A DNA stretch of 64,000 nt from Roseimicrobium gellanilyticum (GTDB taxonomy: Bacteria > Verrucomicrobiota > Verrucomicrobiia > Verrucomicrobiales > Verrucomicrobiaceae). The stretch is taken from contig NZ_QNRR01000002.1 in the NCBI RefSeq assembly GCF_003315205.1, positions 94,881 through 158,880 of the forward strand. The letters run 5' to 3'. Under the pieces are notes generated by a model that saw only the letters and a list, made by a program, of their open reading frames with translations, did no database searches and was not told where the DNA came from. The position numbers and the translations under genes were made by a program. How positions within the stretch are numbered: position 1 is the stretch's first letter; the number at the start of each line of letters is the position of its first letter. Of this stretch, positions 17,201-26,617 are shown one piece after another.

Positions 17201-17357
17201 TCATGCAGAGAGCATGCAGCAGTATGCGCACGCGCTGGAGTATGGCACTGGCATTCCTGCCGACCGCGCTCAGGCGACGCAGTGGTATCAGAAATCCGCT
17301 GCTCTGGGCAATGCGGAGGCCTCGGCCTGGTGTCGTGAAAAAGGCGTGGTGTATTAA
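14208..17357 (+). CDS. tandem pseudokinase / Sel1-repeat membrane protein
   Basis: This protein has up to 1049 residues (TTG 14208; ATG 14226 gives MPNVRVIE). Residues about 25-190 resemble a protein-kinase fold: HTRLARLLDYGEDDGSPFYI and VDGETLRSYLE match the alphaE/hinge region. However, the HRD loop is replaced by VPTQPLDALRI and DFG by ADYR. Residues about 268-480 repeat this pattern, with FPNLVPVLFVEEKDG and LPARRLRLEDVFLF. A transmembrane helix (WIRVALLLIGSLVLGAILAHL, about 678-700) leads to a Pro/Ala-rich linker and C-terminal Sel1-like repeats (about 840-1045; YRLGKGVPRDDARAF, YLRGQGVAEDAALAV, YGTGIPADRAQATQWYQKSA). It probably scaffolds signalling across the inner membrane. Confidence 0.8.
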   Translation: MQNSSRMPNVRVIESMPGPTQFRHYLIAQEAGGKNIEVVRSAEQVGVLAFDLERHVFVHFHVLLEPLKDKTVFEERAKQVRARGHTRLARLLDYGEDDGSPFYITTNVDGETLRSYLERSESLPVWLAMQVTHSALEAMQALIEVGDFVPTQPLDALRIIQTGPQSVEVEVADYRLMEEPVGKAAKARQGRSPLEKQGQFLNAFFQERLESGESPASATLQTADFIELLQNLLSACGPEKQEALAALLKELSTLMPPAPPVELPSACKPRPYLAVLLAGFTEVARSIASTVRIQSQKLDPYHPYSLRGTMLKLGQAVVVEQVPPSRLAGTIPAELFQQVQNLPKAGKFPNLVPVLFVEEKDGIQTVAETAVEGVTLQEVLEVRDTLGVQEIYLVLAGVDAALAQLEKAGLPARRLRLEDVFLFTGVGQESPRDSGLLSRKLNEWSGFSVVIRAHPCLHAIAGRGTDPAVLLPLDANKSDDAEPIWNGGWMAALGCFLAGMPDADATKHEAGIAETDSVRRLLEEEVRHAREGAPIKRAAFLAKYARVMQQFDVAKSARTGAVWSEVSGGQAAASAPEAQEAPVYQPKVAGPAPAEGLRQLTRLPEKKGATPPLTSAPAHNPPPKPTIGFAEALIRQTQAHDPDDHYEGGGLRPIRGRMHELPESESSWRPMHEETSLWIRVALLLIGSLVLGAILAHLSGRALWQDIPAPKAVLATDPLAPDAPIIDLPVAPKKQPSSGAPTLPAPTGSSFKDVNLEPKATPPRAGSAAGSVAPAAPRPASAAPPQAPTIAPVPPPPAMTNPVASTSSLPAPVVSPETAGMDAKLDARLAELRLSGGKLPAALRVETERAASRGNAEAMLAMGRSSLRGEVGAVDERAAYIWFEKAAQAGSVPANVPLAECHLQGWGTPSDPVKAVELLSIAVAAGDSQAKDLLGVCYRLGKGVPRDDARAFALCSEAYRAGIVSACGNLGALYLRGQGVAEDAALAVQLFAEGARRGHAESMQQYAHALEYGTGIPADRAQATQWYQKSAALGNAEASAWCREKGVVY

Positions 17358-17633
17358 GGTGGAATAGAGCGGATGCGGTAGCGGGACGCTTCCAGACCCG
17401 TCCAGATGACTGTGAGGCGCGTATCTTCCTCCTGAGCTGATGCTCTAAAGTTAGTTTGCGCTCATGGTTTTGTGGTGCATCACCTGATGATGCACCTGCT
17501 TCTGCCTCATGGCGAAGTGGTGAAATACCCCGTCAAGAACGTTCAAATAAAAAATCACAAATAGGTTCAACAATTGGCATTCCTGCGTCGTCTCTATTGC
17601 ACGGATTAGTATCAATACATCGCCAATACATCC
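17358..17633. other. promoter-containing region upstream of the HtrA gene
   Basis: This 276-base stretch separates two plus-strand genes. It becomes A/T-rich toward the HtrA start (for example AATAAAAAATCACAAATAGG near 17545-17565), as expected for a promoter region. No clear -35/-10 pair, repeat or hairpin could be fixed by eye. Confidence 0.3.
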
Positions 17634-19289
<1,656 letters not shown>

Positions 19290-19316
19290 CGCGCTGAGTT
19301 CATCTCCATCCTATTC

Positions 19317-19347
19317 AAAGCCGGGTCAGCAATGGCCCGGCTTTTTT
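19317..19347 (+). terminator. rho-independent terminator of the HtrA gene
   Basis: A perfect 9-bp stem, AAAGCCGGG (19317-19325) and CCCGGCTTT (19336-19344), is closed by a 10-base loop and followed by a run of T to 19346. It lies 28 bases after the protease stop codon. This is the clearest intrinsic terminator in the window. Confidence 0.92.
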
Positions 19348-19360
19348 GTGTGCAGTTGCC

Positions 19361-19388
19361 AAACGTAGCTCGCCAGTCCCTTGGCAGG
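19361..19388. repeat. half copy of the ACGTAGCTCGCGAG repeat
   Basis: AAACGTAGCTCGCCAGTCCC and the following TTGGCAGGA are a degenerate single arm of the palindromic family found complete at 2913-2987. Confidence 0.6.
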
Positions 19389-19395
19389 ATCTCGG

Positions 19396-19739
19396 GGACG
19401 TTTCAGTTAACCGCAAAGATGCGGAGAGGCAAAGGACGCAGAGGAGGAGAGGGGTTGGGTGCTGGGTATGCGGGGTGCTGAGGGGTGGGACGTTTCGTTG
19501 CAGAGGAGGCGGAGACGCGTAGAGAAATGGTGGGCAGGCTTGCTCAGATGGTCGCAAAGCAGCGAAAGCAGCAAAGGGGAAAAAGATGTGTGCTGGGGGA
19601 GGGCAGCGTTGCAGGGACGTTTCGGTTAACCGCAAAGACGCAAAAGGGGCAGAGGACGCAGAGGAGGAGAGGGGGGGAGTACTGGGTATGCCGGGTGGTG
19701 AGGCGTGGTACGTTTCGTTGCAGAGGAGGCAGAGACGCG
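19396..19739. repeat. degenerate tandem direct repeat, two units of about 120 bp
   Basis: Unit 1 (about 19396-19516) and unit 2 (about 19618-19739) share GTTAACCGCAAAGA, GAGGACGCAGAGGAGGAGAG-like stretches, CTGGGTATGC and TACGTTTCGTTGCAGAGGAG-like stretches, separated by about 100 unrelated bases. ORFs here are repeat-derived. The sequence is purine-rich on the plus strand and appears non-coding. Confidence 0.65.
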
Positions 19740-19863
19740 CAGGACGCCTATCATCCCAATCTTTGTAGTTTTTTGCGTCTCTTTGTGGCTATCCCCTCAG
19801 TTGATGCCGCGGACGCGAAGTCAGGTCTTCTGACCACACAGCGTCCTATCAACTAAGAACTCA

Positions 19864-19980
19864 ACCTCAGTCTCCGAAGTTCTTCTGAGTCTCCGTGTTT
19901 GATTCGTCCTGCCGTCCTCACCCTTTGGGCTGCTTCGCAGTCGTCTCGCTCCGCTCGGCGCTGTGTTGAATCCCATGCAG
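19864..19980. repeat. about 115-bp direct repeat, copy upstream of the binding-protein gene
   Basis: The sequence running from CTCAGTCTCCGAAGTTC to GTGTTGAATCCCATGCAG matches 21163-21277 with only a few differences, including GGGCTGCTTCGCAGTCGTCT. The pair brackets the gene at 20130-21080. A shortened relative without the middle section is at about 34195-34252. Confidence 0.8.
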
Positions 19981-20129
19981 ATGACCACATCCACCTCTCC
20001 CATTCCCAACCCCTGCACTTGATTGCAGATGTTCGAATAGATCCCCAATTGCACCTAAATGTATTGCCACCACCTACAAGATCCCACCCTCACTTGCGCG
20101 TACTCCATCATCACGATAGCATCCGCACC

Positions 20130-21080
20130 ATGAAGCCTTCCTCCTTTCTCTTGCTTCCGCTTGCCATCACAGCCGTGGCGCTCACGATTGGGTGCAAACC
20201 GACGCCTCCGGGAAAGGATGACGAGTCCAAGCCAAAAACGCAGACCTCTGTTTCAGGTCTGATCCAAATCCAGGCGGCGAACTACCCGCTGGCCTACTTC
20301 GCGGATCGCATCGGTGGTCCGGAGGTGAAGGTGCATTTCCTCGCTCCCGCAGATGAGGATCCCGCCTTCTGGCAACCTACCGAGGCAGACATCGCGGCGC
20401 TGCAAAAAGCAGACCTGATCGTGCTCAACGGCGCTACCTACTCCAAGTGGCTGGACAAAGTGACGCTTCCCGAATCCAAGACACTCGACACCTCCGCGGG
20501 CTTCAAGAGCAACTACATCGAGGTGAAGGAAGCCACCACCCACAGCCATGGGAAGACCGGTGAACATTCGCATGCCGGCATTGCATTCACCACCTGGATC
20601 GATTTTAAACAGGCGCTGAAACAGGCCGATGCCATCCGTGAAGAACTCCAGCGCATCCGTCCGGAGCAGATCGAACTCTTCGCGCTGAACTACGATCTCT
20701 TGAAAAAAGAAATCGAAGCCCTCGATGCCGAGATGGAAACCATCGCGAAGAAAATTGGCTCGCAGCCGCTGGTCGCCTCGCACCCGGTGTACCAATACTG
20801 GGCGCGCCGCTATGCACTCAATCTGCAAGCCGTGCATTGGGAACCCGAGACCGTGCCGGACGATGCTGCCATGGCCGACCTGCAAAAGATCCTCACCACT
20901 CATCCCGCCAAGTGGATGATCTGGGAAGGCGAACCCGCCAAGGAATCCGTGGAAAAGCTCAAGGCCATCGGCGTGCAGAGTGTGGTTTTCGACCCGTGCG
21001 GCAACAAACCCGAATCCGGCAACTGGCTCGACGTGATGAAGGCCAACCTCGCCGAGATGAAGAAGGTGGCAGGGGAGTAG
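20130..21080 (+). CDS. ZnuA/TroA-like metal-binding lipoprotein
   Basis: This is a 316-residue cluster A-I substrate-binding protein, predicted to capture zinc or manganese in the periplasm for an ABC importer. I start at ATG 20130 (MKPSSFLLLPLAITAVALTI); the upstream frame is repeat-derived. A lipobox ends at C22. NYPLAYFADRIGG and ADEDPAFWQPTEADIAALQK match the first lobe of the family, although the metal-binding His of the canonical D-P-H motif reads D-P-A here. A His-rich loop, H138 to H148 (HSHGKTGEHSH), is typical of zinc-type members, and VASHPVYQYWARRY holds a second-lobe His. No permease or ATPase gene is adjacent, so it is an orphan flanked by direct repeats. Confidence 0.85.
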   Translation: MKPSSFLLLPLAITAVALTIGCKPTPPGKDDESKPKTQTSVSGLIQIQAANYPLAYFADRIGGPEVKVHFLAPADEDPAFWQPTEADIAALQKADLIVLNGATYSKWLDKVTLPESKTLDTSAGFKSNYIEVKEATTHSHGKTGEHSHAGIAFTTWIDFKQALKQADAIREELQRIRPEQIELFALNYDLLKKEIEALDAEMETIAKKIGSQPLVASHPVYQYWARRYALNLQAVHWEPETVPDDAAMADLQKILTTHPAKWMIWEGEPAKESVEKLKAIGVQSVVFDPCGNKPESGNWLDVMKANLAEMKKVAGE

Positions 21081-21162
21081 GGAGAGGTTGATGGTCCTTG
21101 GTTGATAGTTGATAGCCTGAGGGAGTGCAGTTGAGAGCTAAGGGTTGAGAGTCAGAGGAATT

Positions 21163-21277
21163 CTCAGTCTCCGAAGTTCCTCTGCGTCTCTGTGTTTGAT
21201 TCGTCCTGCCGTCCTCACCCTTCGGGCTGCTTCGCAGTCGTCTCGCTCCGCTCGGCGCTGTGTTGAATCCAATGCAG
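21163..21277. repeat. about 115-bp direct repeat, copy downstream of the binding-protein gene
   Basis: This is the second copy of the 19864-19980 repeat (CTCAGTCTCCGAAGTTCC to AATCCAATGCAG). It starts 82 bases after the stop of the metal-binding lipoprotein gene. Same orientation as the upstream copy. Confidence 0.8.
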
Positions 21278-21360
21278 CCCGCTCCTCCATGCAGATCCGA
21301 ACCAACCCCTGCGCGTAAACAACGCTTCGCCCCCTACCCAGAATCCATCATACCCCAACA

Positions 21361-21496
21361 AAGTAGCTACGGCTTCAGCCGTACAGTGCGCGCGAATGCA
21401 CGGCCAAATCCCCAACTGCCTTGCACGCAACAAGGTAGCTACAGCCTCAGCCGGTTCATTCACGCATGAGAACGTACGGCTAAAGCCGTGGCTACT
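21361..21496. repeat. inverted-repeat element with GTAGCTACGGCTTCAGCC ends
   Basis: TAGCTACGGCTTCAGCCGTA (about 21363-21382) is answered by TACGGCTAAAGCCGTGGCTA near 21476-21495. A further inner copy, GTAGCTACAGCCTCAGCCGG, begins near 21442. The element ends 28 bases from the stop of the minus-strand response-regulator gene and encodes nothing convincing. Confidence 0.75.
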
Positions 21497-21523
21497 TTGG
21501 ATGCGGATGCTCCTCAGTGGCGC

Positions 21524-22855
21524 CTACACAAAATCCATCATCCCATCATACCCGTGCATCACGGGTACGAAGTGCCCCAGGTCCGCAAGAATCTGCCACG
21601 TAAGGCTGAGCTTCGTGTGCAGCGTGGCATCGTCATGGTTGGGATCGTGATGCAGCACGATCCACTTGGCCACCCCGGTAAGGCGCGCCAGAGCGCAGGC
21701 GCTGGCCAGATTGGAGTGTCCCCAGCCGATGCGCTTGGGATATTCATCCGGCCGGTACTGCGCCTCGTGCATGAGGACATCCACTTCGTGCAGGAAGGTC
21801 AGGAGCGGCTCGTGCGGGGCGACCATGGCGCTGCTGCGCGCGATGTCCGCGGGATTGCCCAGATAGCCCTGTAGGAACTCGTTGTCCGGCACATAAGCGA
21901 TCTTCTTTTTGTTGTGCTCAATCTTGAAGGCCACGGTGGCACCCGGGTGGTGCGTGAATTCACGCGTGATCCTCGCTCCGTTGATCTCGATGGGATTGTC
22001 ATCGAGGAAGACGAAGTTGATCTTTGCCTTCAGATCTTCGCGCTCCACGGGGAAGTAATCCCGGTCGAGCTGTCCGCAGAGAAGCGCCTCAATATTTTTC
22101 CCGAAGCCGCGTTCGCCATACACCGTGATTTCGTATCCTGGCACATAGATGGGCAGGAAGAAGGGGAACCCCTGGATGTGATCCCAGTGCGTGTGTGTGA
22201 TGAAAAGATGGATGTGGCGTGGGCCACCCGGGAGCAGCGAGAGCCCGGCCTCGCGAAGACCGGAGCCGGCGTCAAAGAGCAGGCGCTCGTTTCCGAAGGC
22301 ATATTCCATGCAGGAGGTGTTGCCGCCATGCTGCGCGTAGCGCGGACCTGAGACGGGAATGGAACCGCGCGTGCCCCAAAGGCGGATGTGCGGACGGCTG
22401 GTATCCAGAACAGGGGAGTAGTGCGGCCCTGTTTGCGGTGGGGTGCCCAAGGCCTCACCCTCGGGTCCGTCCCATTTTCCGCTGAAGTAGGCGTCCACCT
22501 TCCGGCCCAGCAGTTCCGGGTCGAAGGGTTTGATGATCACATCCAGCACTCCATGAGCACGCACCTGTTTCAGCTCGGTGGAGAAGTCCTTTGCGGTGCT
22601 GATGATGATGGGCAGCGCGGCCGTGTCCGGCATGGCGCGCAGGGTACGGAGCACCTCCATGCCATTGACCTTGGGCATCATCAGGTCCAGCACCAGCAGG
22701 TCCGGCTGGAATCGGGTCACGCGGTTGAGGCAGGCTTCACCGTCCTGGACACTCTCCACTTCATAACCACGGCTTTGCAGCGTGTGGGCCAGGCGGAGCG
22801 AGATGGCACGGACATCCTCTGCGATGAGGATGCGTTTGCGAGGGGTTTCGTTCAT
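21524..22855 (-). CDS. response regulator receiver fused to metallo-beta-lactamase hydrolase
   Basis: This is a 443-residue protein. Residues about 7-125 are a CheY-type receiver with D13/E12 acidic pair region, phospho-acceptor D57 (LLVLDLMMP), T/S at ISTAKD and K109 (IIKPFDP). Residues about 155-440 are an MBL-fold hydrolase of the PhnP/RNase Z-like branch: HTHWDH (H221, H223, D225, H226), FTHHPGATVAF, VLMHEAQY and VLHHDPNHDD provide the metal ligands. The enzyme domain is presumably gated by phosphorylation from an unlinked histidine kinase. The substrate is unknown; cyclic nucleotide or nucleic-acid phosphodiesters are the usual range for this fold branch. It is transcribed divergently from the M20 peptidase gene. 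Confidence 0.9.
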   Translation of the reverse strand: MNETPRKRILIAEDVRAISLRLAHTLQSRGYEVESVQDGEACLNRVTRFQPDLLVLDLMMPKVNGMEVLRTLRAMPDTAALPIIISTAKDFSTELKQVRAHGVLDVIIKPFDPELLGRKVDAYFSGKWDGPEGEALGTPPQTGPHYSPVLDTSRPHIRLWGTRGSIPVSGPRYAQHGGNTSCMEYAFGNERLLFDAGSGLREAGLSLLPGGPRHIHLFITHTHWDHIQGFPFFLPIYVPGYEITVYGERGFGKNIEALLCGQLDRDYFPVEREDLKAKINFVFLDDNPIEINGARITREFTHHPGATVAFKIEHNKKKIAYVPDNEFLQGYLGNPADIARSSAMVAPHEPLLTFLHEVDVLMHEAQYRPDEYPKRIGWGHSNLASACALARLTGVAKWIVLHHDPNHDDATLHTKLSLTWQILADLGHFVPVMHGYDGMMDFV

Positions 22856-23047
22856 GCGTGATGGATGTCGTCAAGGCACCGGCCCAAGGGGAGAACGGCA
22901 GGCACCTCGGTGCGAAACTTAATCCTCGCGTCACGCTGTGGCAAGCAATCAGCGTTATAGGTCGTTTCTACTGAGGCGTTTCGCAGGCTGCACTTTCGCG
23001 TTGACCTTCCGCGCAGGTGCGCCGTCTTTAACAGACCAACAAGCCCC

Positions 23048-24271
23048 ATGGTCGACGACCTTCTTCCGCGTCTCAAGGACTCCCTGTCCAGACGTCTGCC
23101 GGACGCCATGTACTGGCTGGAGCGTATGGTGAAGGTGAACAGCTTCACTTCACACCCGGCGGGTGTGAATCAGGTGGGCGCGCTTACCACCGTGTGTTTC
23201 GCCGACCTTGGATTTCGTGCGGAGAGCGTGCCTTCCACCGATGCTACCTATGGGGCCCATCTGTTCCTGTGCCGCGGAGAGACCGCCAAGCGCAAGATTC
23301 TTCTCGTGACGCATCTCGATACCGTCTTCCCGGCGGAGGAGGAGCAGCGCAATCACTTCCACTGGCAGGAGGCACCCGGAGAGGAACGCATCTATGGCCC
23401 GGGCACAGTGGATATCAAAGGTGGCACAGTACTCATCTGGCTGGTGCTCCAGGCTCTGCGGGAGTGTGCTCCGGAGATTTTTGAAAACACCCAGTGGCTC
23501 GTCGCGGCGAATGCCAGTGAGGAAGTGCTGAGCAGCGACTTCGCCCAACGTACGGCGGAGCGCTGCCAGGAGGGCGTGGATGCCGTGCTCGTGTTCGAAG
23601 GTGGCCCCCGGGATGGTGCGGAGTGGCACCTCGTCACTTCTCGAAAGGGTCGTGCCGAGTACCGCATTTGTGCCGAGGGAAATGCCGCGCACGCCGGGAG
23701 CTCGCACGCGAATGGCGTCAACGCCATTGTGGGCATCTGCGACGCCGTGCGCAAAGCCGCCGCTCTGACCAACTACGCCGCCGATCTCACCGTGAACGTG
23801 GGTTCTATTTCTGGCGGCACCGTGACCAATCGTGTGCCGCATGAGGCTGCGGCGGAGCTGGAAATGCGTGCCTATGAACCGGACATTTTGCGCCGGGCCG
23901 GAGAAGCAGTGGAGGCGCTGGCCTCGAAGACGGAGAATGGCACCAAGATCACCATCCAATGTCTGGGCACCACCCCTGCCTGGCCGAATGACGCTGCCAC
24001 ACAGGGGCTGTTTGCGAAGTGGGAGGCGGCGGCGGACCTTCTCGGCATGCCCATGAAGTCGGTACCTCGTGGCGGTCTCAGCGATGCCAACTATCTCTGC
24101 CACCTAGGTCCCACCTTGGATGGCCTCGGCCCCAGCGGCGGAAATGCCCACTGCTCCGAGCGCTCCACCGATGGCACGAAGGTGCCGGAATATGTGGATG
24201 TGCCCTCGTTCATCCCCAAGGCCATGCTCACAGCCCTGGCGCTGGTGCGGATGCTGGAGGAAAAGGCCTGA
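23048..24271 (+). CDS. M20-family metallopeptidase (carboxypeptidase G2-like)
   Basis: This is a 407-residue cytoplasmic-type enzyme without a signal peptide. The dizinc hydrolase motifs are in order: VTHLDTVFP (first metal His/Asp), GPGTVDIKGG (bridging Asp), ANASEEVLS (general-base Glu and metal Glu), and a C-terminal GPSGGNAHCSER supplying the last His. The dimerisation domain contains GRAEYRICAEGNAAHAGSSH, including the conserved His that reaches the partner active site. Members remove terminal amino acids from peptides or folates. The start at 23048 (MVDDLLPRL) gives family-typical length. It stands alone. Confidence 0.9.
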   Translation: MVDDLLPRLKDSLSRRLPDAMYWLERMVKVNSFTSHPAGVNQVGALTTVCFADLGFRAESVPSTDATYGAHLFLCRGETAKRKILLVTHLDTVFPAEEEQRNHFHWQEAPGEERIYGPGTVDIKGGTVLIWLVLQALRECAPEIFENTQWLVAANASEEVLSSDFAQRTAERCQEGVDAVLVFEGGPRDGAEWHLVTSRKGRAEYRICAEGNAAHAGSSHANGVNAIVGICDAVRKAAALTNYAADLTVNVGSISGGTVTNRVPHEAAAELEMRAYEPDILRRAGEAVEALASKTENGTKITIQCLGTTPAWPNDAATQGLFAKWEAAADLLGMPMKSVPRGGLSDANYLCHLGPTLDGLGPSGGNAHCSERSTDGTKVPEYVDVPSFIPKAMLTALALVRMLEEKA

Positions 24272-24342
24272 GGAGACCCTTTTGGGACCCTGAACCTTCG
24301 CCTTGCACGGTCCTCACTCCTCGCTACGGTCACCACTCCCAC

Positions 24343-24567
24343 ATGAAGACCCGTATCGCCGCCGCAATTTTTGCCGTAGCCGCCCTGCTTACCCCTGCCT
24401 GCGAACAGCACAGCTGGAAGGAAACCAGCGAACTTTTCAAGGAGCACGGCCACGGCCACGCTGAAGGCGACCACGGCAAGGAACACGGTGACGCCCACGG
24501 TTCGGAAAAGAAGGCGGACAGCCACGGTGCTGAAGCCGCGCACGGCGAGAAGAAGGCAGCGCACTAA
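24343..24567 (+). CDS. small His-rich predicted lipoprotein
   Basis: This is a 74-residue protein starting MKTRIAAAIFAVAALLTPAC. The signal peptide ends in a lipobox-like TPAC, so C20 may be lipidated. After HSWKETSELFKEHGHGHAEG, the mature part is almost wholly H, E, K, D, A and G, with about a dozen histidines. This composition suggests reversible binding of zinc, nickel or copper at the membrane surface. I do not know a named family. A longer antisense ORF covers it but has no domain. The gene lies 71 bases after the M20 peptidase gene in the same direction. Confidence 0.7.
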   Translation: MKTRIAAAIFAVAALLTPACEQHSWKETSELFKEHGHGHAEGDHGKEHGDAHGSEKKADSHGAEAAHGEKKAAH

Positions 24568-24699
24568 GGTGCTGTTTCTCTGAGCCGGGCGATTGCCTGC
24601 CCAAGCCCTGGGAGCGCTGGCCTCTGGCCGGCGTAGGGTCTGCTGTCGATTTCCCGTCCGTAACTGGACACTGCGGTCGCGAGGCGTTATCAAGAGGAC

Positions 24700-25200
24700 A
24701 TGCGCGGTTCCCTTGGTCCCCTGACCCTGCTTTCGACGCTGGTTCTCTTTGTGCTCCCATTCGTGGAGTTCTCCTGCCAGGGCAAGTCTGTGATGACCCT
24801 CAGCGGTTATGACACCGCCTTTGGCCGCGAAGTGAAGGCTGAACTTCCCATCGGCAAATGGCTTGAGGAGCAGGAAGGAAGACGGGGTAGGGACAGAGAC
24901 CGCGAAGGTGGCTTCAACCTGACCATTCAGAACAAGGAGCGCACGGAGCCCAACAAGACTGTGGCTGCAGCGCTCATTTGCGCGGTACTTGGTGGGGTGG
25001 CGGCCTTTGTATTTCGGCTCGCGGGTGTTGCTGGCGGTGCCGGTGCCGTGGTGCTGCTCCTGTATGCACAGAATCAAATGCAGAAGGACATGCAGCAAGC
25101 GCCTCCGCTGGTGGCCATGACCTTTGAGTATGGCTTCTGGCTGTCCCTCATCGCGGCGGCGGTAGGAGCGGTGCTGTGCCTGACGAGTGGCAAAAAGTAG
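24700..25200 (+). CDS. membrane protein of unknown function
   Basis: This is a 166-residue protein with three or four hydrophobic segments: LTLLSTLVLFVLPFVEFSC near the start, TVAAALICAVLGGVAAFVF, VAGGAGAVVLLLYA, and a final FWLSLIAAAVGAVLCL. A polar, Arg-rich loop with EGRRGRDRDRE lies between the first and second. AAGAGG five bases before ATG 24700 is a fair ribosome binding site. No family is recognised. It precedes the dehydrogenase gene by 75 bases to that gene's preferred start. Confidence 0.65.
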   Translation: MRGSLGPLTLLSTLVLFVLPFVEFSCQGKSVMTLSGYDTAFGREVKAELPIGKWLEEQEGRRGRDRDREGGFNLTIQNKERTEPNKTVAAALICAVLGGVAAFVFRLAGVAGGAGAVVLLLYAQNQMQKDMQQAPPLVAMTFEYGFWLSLIAAAVGAVLCLTSGKK

Positions 25201-25275
25201 CCATCACCTTTTCTGATGGGACACATCAGAGAAACGCATTTCACAACCGCGGGAGGATGCGTTTACGCATTTCCC

Positions 25276-26226
25276 ATGGAAACGGAAAGCACGCTGACGG
25301 CGATGGATGCCTTCGAGGGCATCTCTTCGCACGAGACAACGAGCACCCAACGCACTCCGCTTGGATTCATCGGCACAGGGACCATGGGCGAGCCGATGGC
25401 GATGAATCTTGTGAAGGCGGGCACACCGATGATTGTGTGGAACCGCTCCCGGGAGAAGACGAACACACTCGCCAGCGCGGGCGCCACTGTGGCCGCAGAC
25501 TGTGACGAGGTGTTTGTCCGGTGCTGCACCATCTTACTCATGGTGGGAACTCCGGAGGCCATCGATGCCATCGTGAAACGTGGACATTCAGAGTTCGCCG
25601 CCCGTGTGCGAGGACATGCCATCGTCATTCTGGGAACGCCCCCGCCGGAGTATTCGCAGGCGCTTGAAGGTGACATCCGCGCGGCTGGTGGTTGTTATGT
25701 GGAGGCCCCGGTTTCCGGATCTCGCGCTCCGGCGGAAGCAGGAAGGTTGGTGGGCATGCTGGCAGGGGAACCTGAGGCAGTGGAGCGCATCCGCCCGCTG
25801 CTGTCACCCATGTGCCACACCACCTTCCACTGTGGCGATGTGCCGGGCGCTCTGCACATGAAGCTGGCGATCAATCTCTACATGATTGCCGTGGTGACGG
25901 GCTTGGTGGAATCCATGCACTTCGCCGAGCGTCATGGCGTGGACTTGAAGCAGTTCATGGCCATTCTGGATGCGGGGCCCATGGCGAGTCCCTTGTCCCG
26001 CATCAAGGCTCCGAAGCTCGCGTCACGCGATTTCTCTGTGCAGGCCGCCGCCAGTGTGGTGTTGGAAAATACCCACCTCATCACGGAGGCTGCGAGGAAG
26101 GCGCATGCATCCACGCCGCTCTTTGATGCTGCACATGAGCTCTTGATAGAGACGGTAGAGCTGGGATTCGGCGGGGAAGATTTGGTGGCGATGCTTTGTG
26201 CGCTGGAGATGCGCTTGGGTGGTTAG
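25276..26226 (+). CDS. beta-hydroxyacid dehydrogenase (3-hydroxyisobutyrate dehydrogenase-like)
   Basis: This is an NAD(P)-dependent oxidoreductase of 316 residues from ATG 25276; upstream ATG 25216 and downstream 25303 are alternatives. The Rossmann dinucleotide loop is GFIGTGTMGEPMAMNL. The substrate-binding motif VEAPVSGSRAPAEAG follows. The catalytic lysine lies in GALHMKLAINLYM, and the C-terminal helical domain is complete. The family oxidises 3-hydroxyacids such as 3-hydroxyisobutyrate, tartronate semialdehyde or glyoxylate-type substrates. Which one applies here cannot be read from sequence. It is cytoplasmic, and is followed by the large inverted-repeat element at 26309-26559. Confidence 0.9.
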   Translation: METESTLTAMDAFEGISSHETTSTQRTPLGFIGTGTMGEPMAMNLVKAGTPMIVWNRSREKTNTLASAGATVAADCDEVFVRCCTILLMVGTPEAIDAIVKRGHSEFAARVRGHAIVILGTPPPEYSQALEGDIRAAGGCYVEAPVSGSRAPAEAGRLVGMLAGEPEAVERIRPLLSPMCHTTFHCGDVPGALHMKLAINLYMIAVVTGLVESMHFAERHGVDLKQFMAILDAGPMASPLSRIKAPKLASRDFSVQAAASVVLENTHLITEAARKAHASTPLFDAAHELLIETVELGFGGEDLVAMLCALEMRLGG

Positions 26227-26308
26227 TATGGTGTCACGCACATTCTTCAGAATCTCAGGCCTTCACCGATGGTGATGCACCGTATTCTTCAGCCGGCACC
26301 CACTGCAC

Positions 26309-26559
26309 TTTACGCCGAAGGCGTTGTACATTGTGCAGCCCAAGGTCAGCTTGCGAAGCAAGCGCCACCTTGGGGGAGTGAGAACGAATTTGAACGCCCG
26401 AAGGTGTTCTACACACCGGTCGTAAGGCGAGATGACATGACTAGCAGCATACCACCTTTGTGGAACACCTTCGGCGTTCATGAATACTCGGAATGACCCA
26501 GGGTGGCGTCCGCTTCGCGGCCTTACCCTGGGCTGGGAATGTGCAACGCTTTCAGCGTA
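26309..26559. repeat. large imperfect inverted-repeat element, copy 2
   Basis: The arms TTTACGCCGAAGGCGTTGTA...CCACCTTGGG (about 26309-26374) and CCCAGGGTGG...GTGCAACGCTTTCAGCGTA (about 26498-26559) repeat the design of 6027-6290. The interior GTGGAACACCTTCGGCGTTC is also shared with copy 1 in degenerate form. The element lies between the convergent ends of the dehydrogenase and dipeptidase genes. Confidence 0.8.
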
Positions 26560-26617
26560 GAAGCAGGCATGGCCTGTATCTTAGTTCCCTGGAAACTTCA
26601 TGACTCCACACTGCCAG

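Noticed and set aside
24091-25098. 335-codon minus-strand ORF over the His-rich lipoprotein and membrane protein
   Set aside because: It spans three plus-strand units with better starts and signal features, and no domain is visible.
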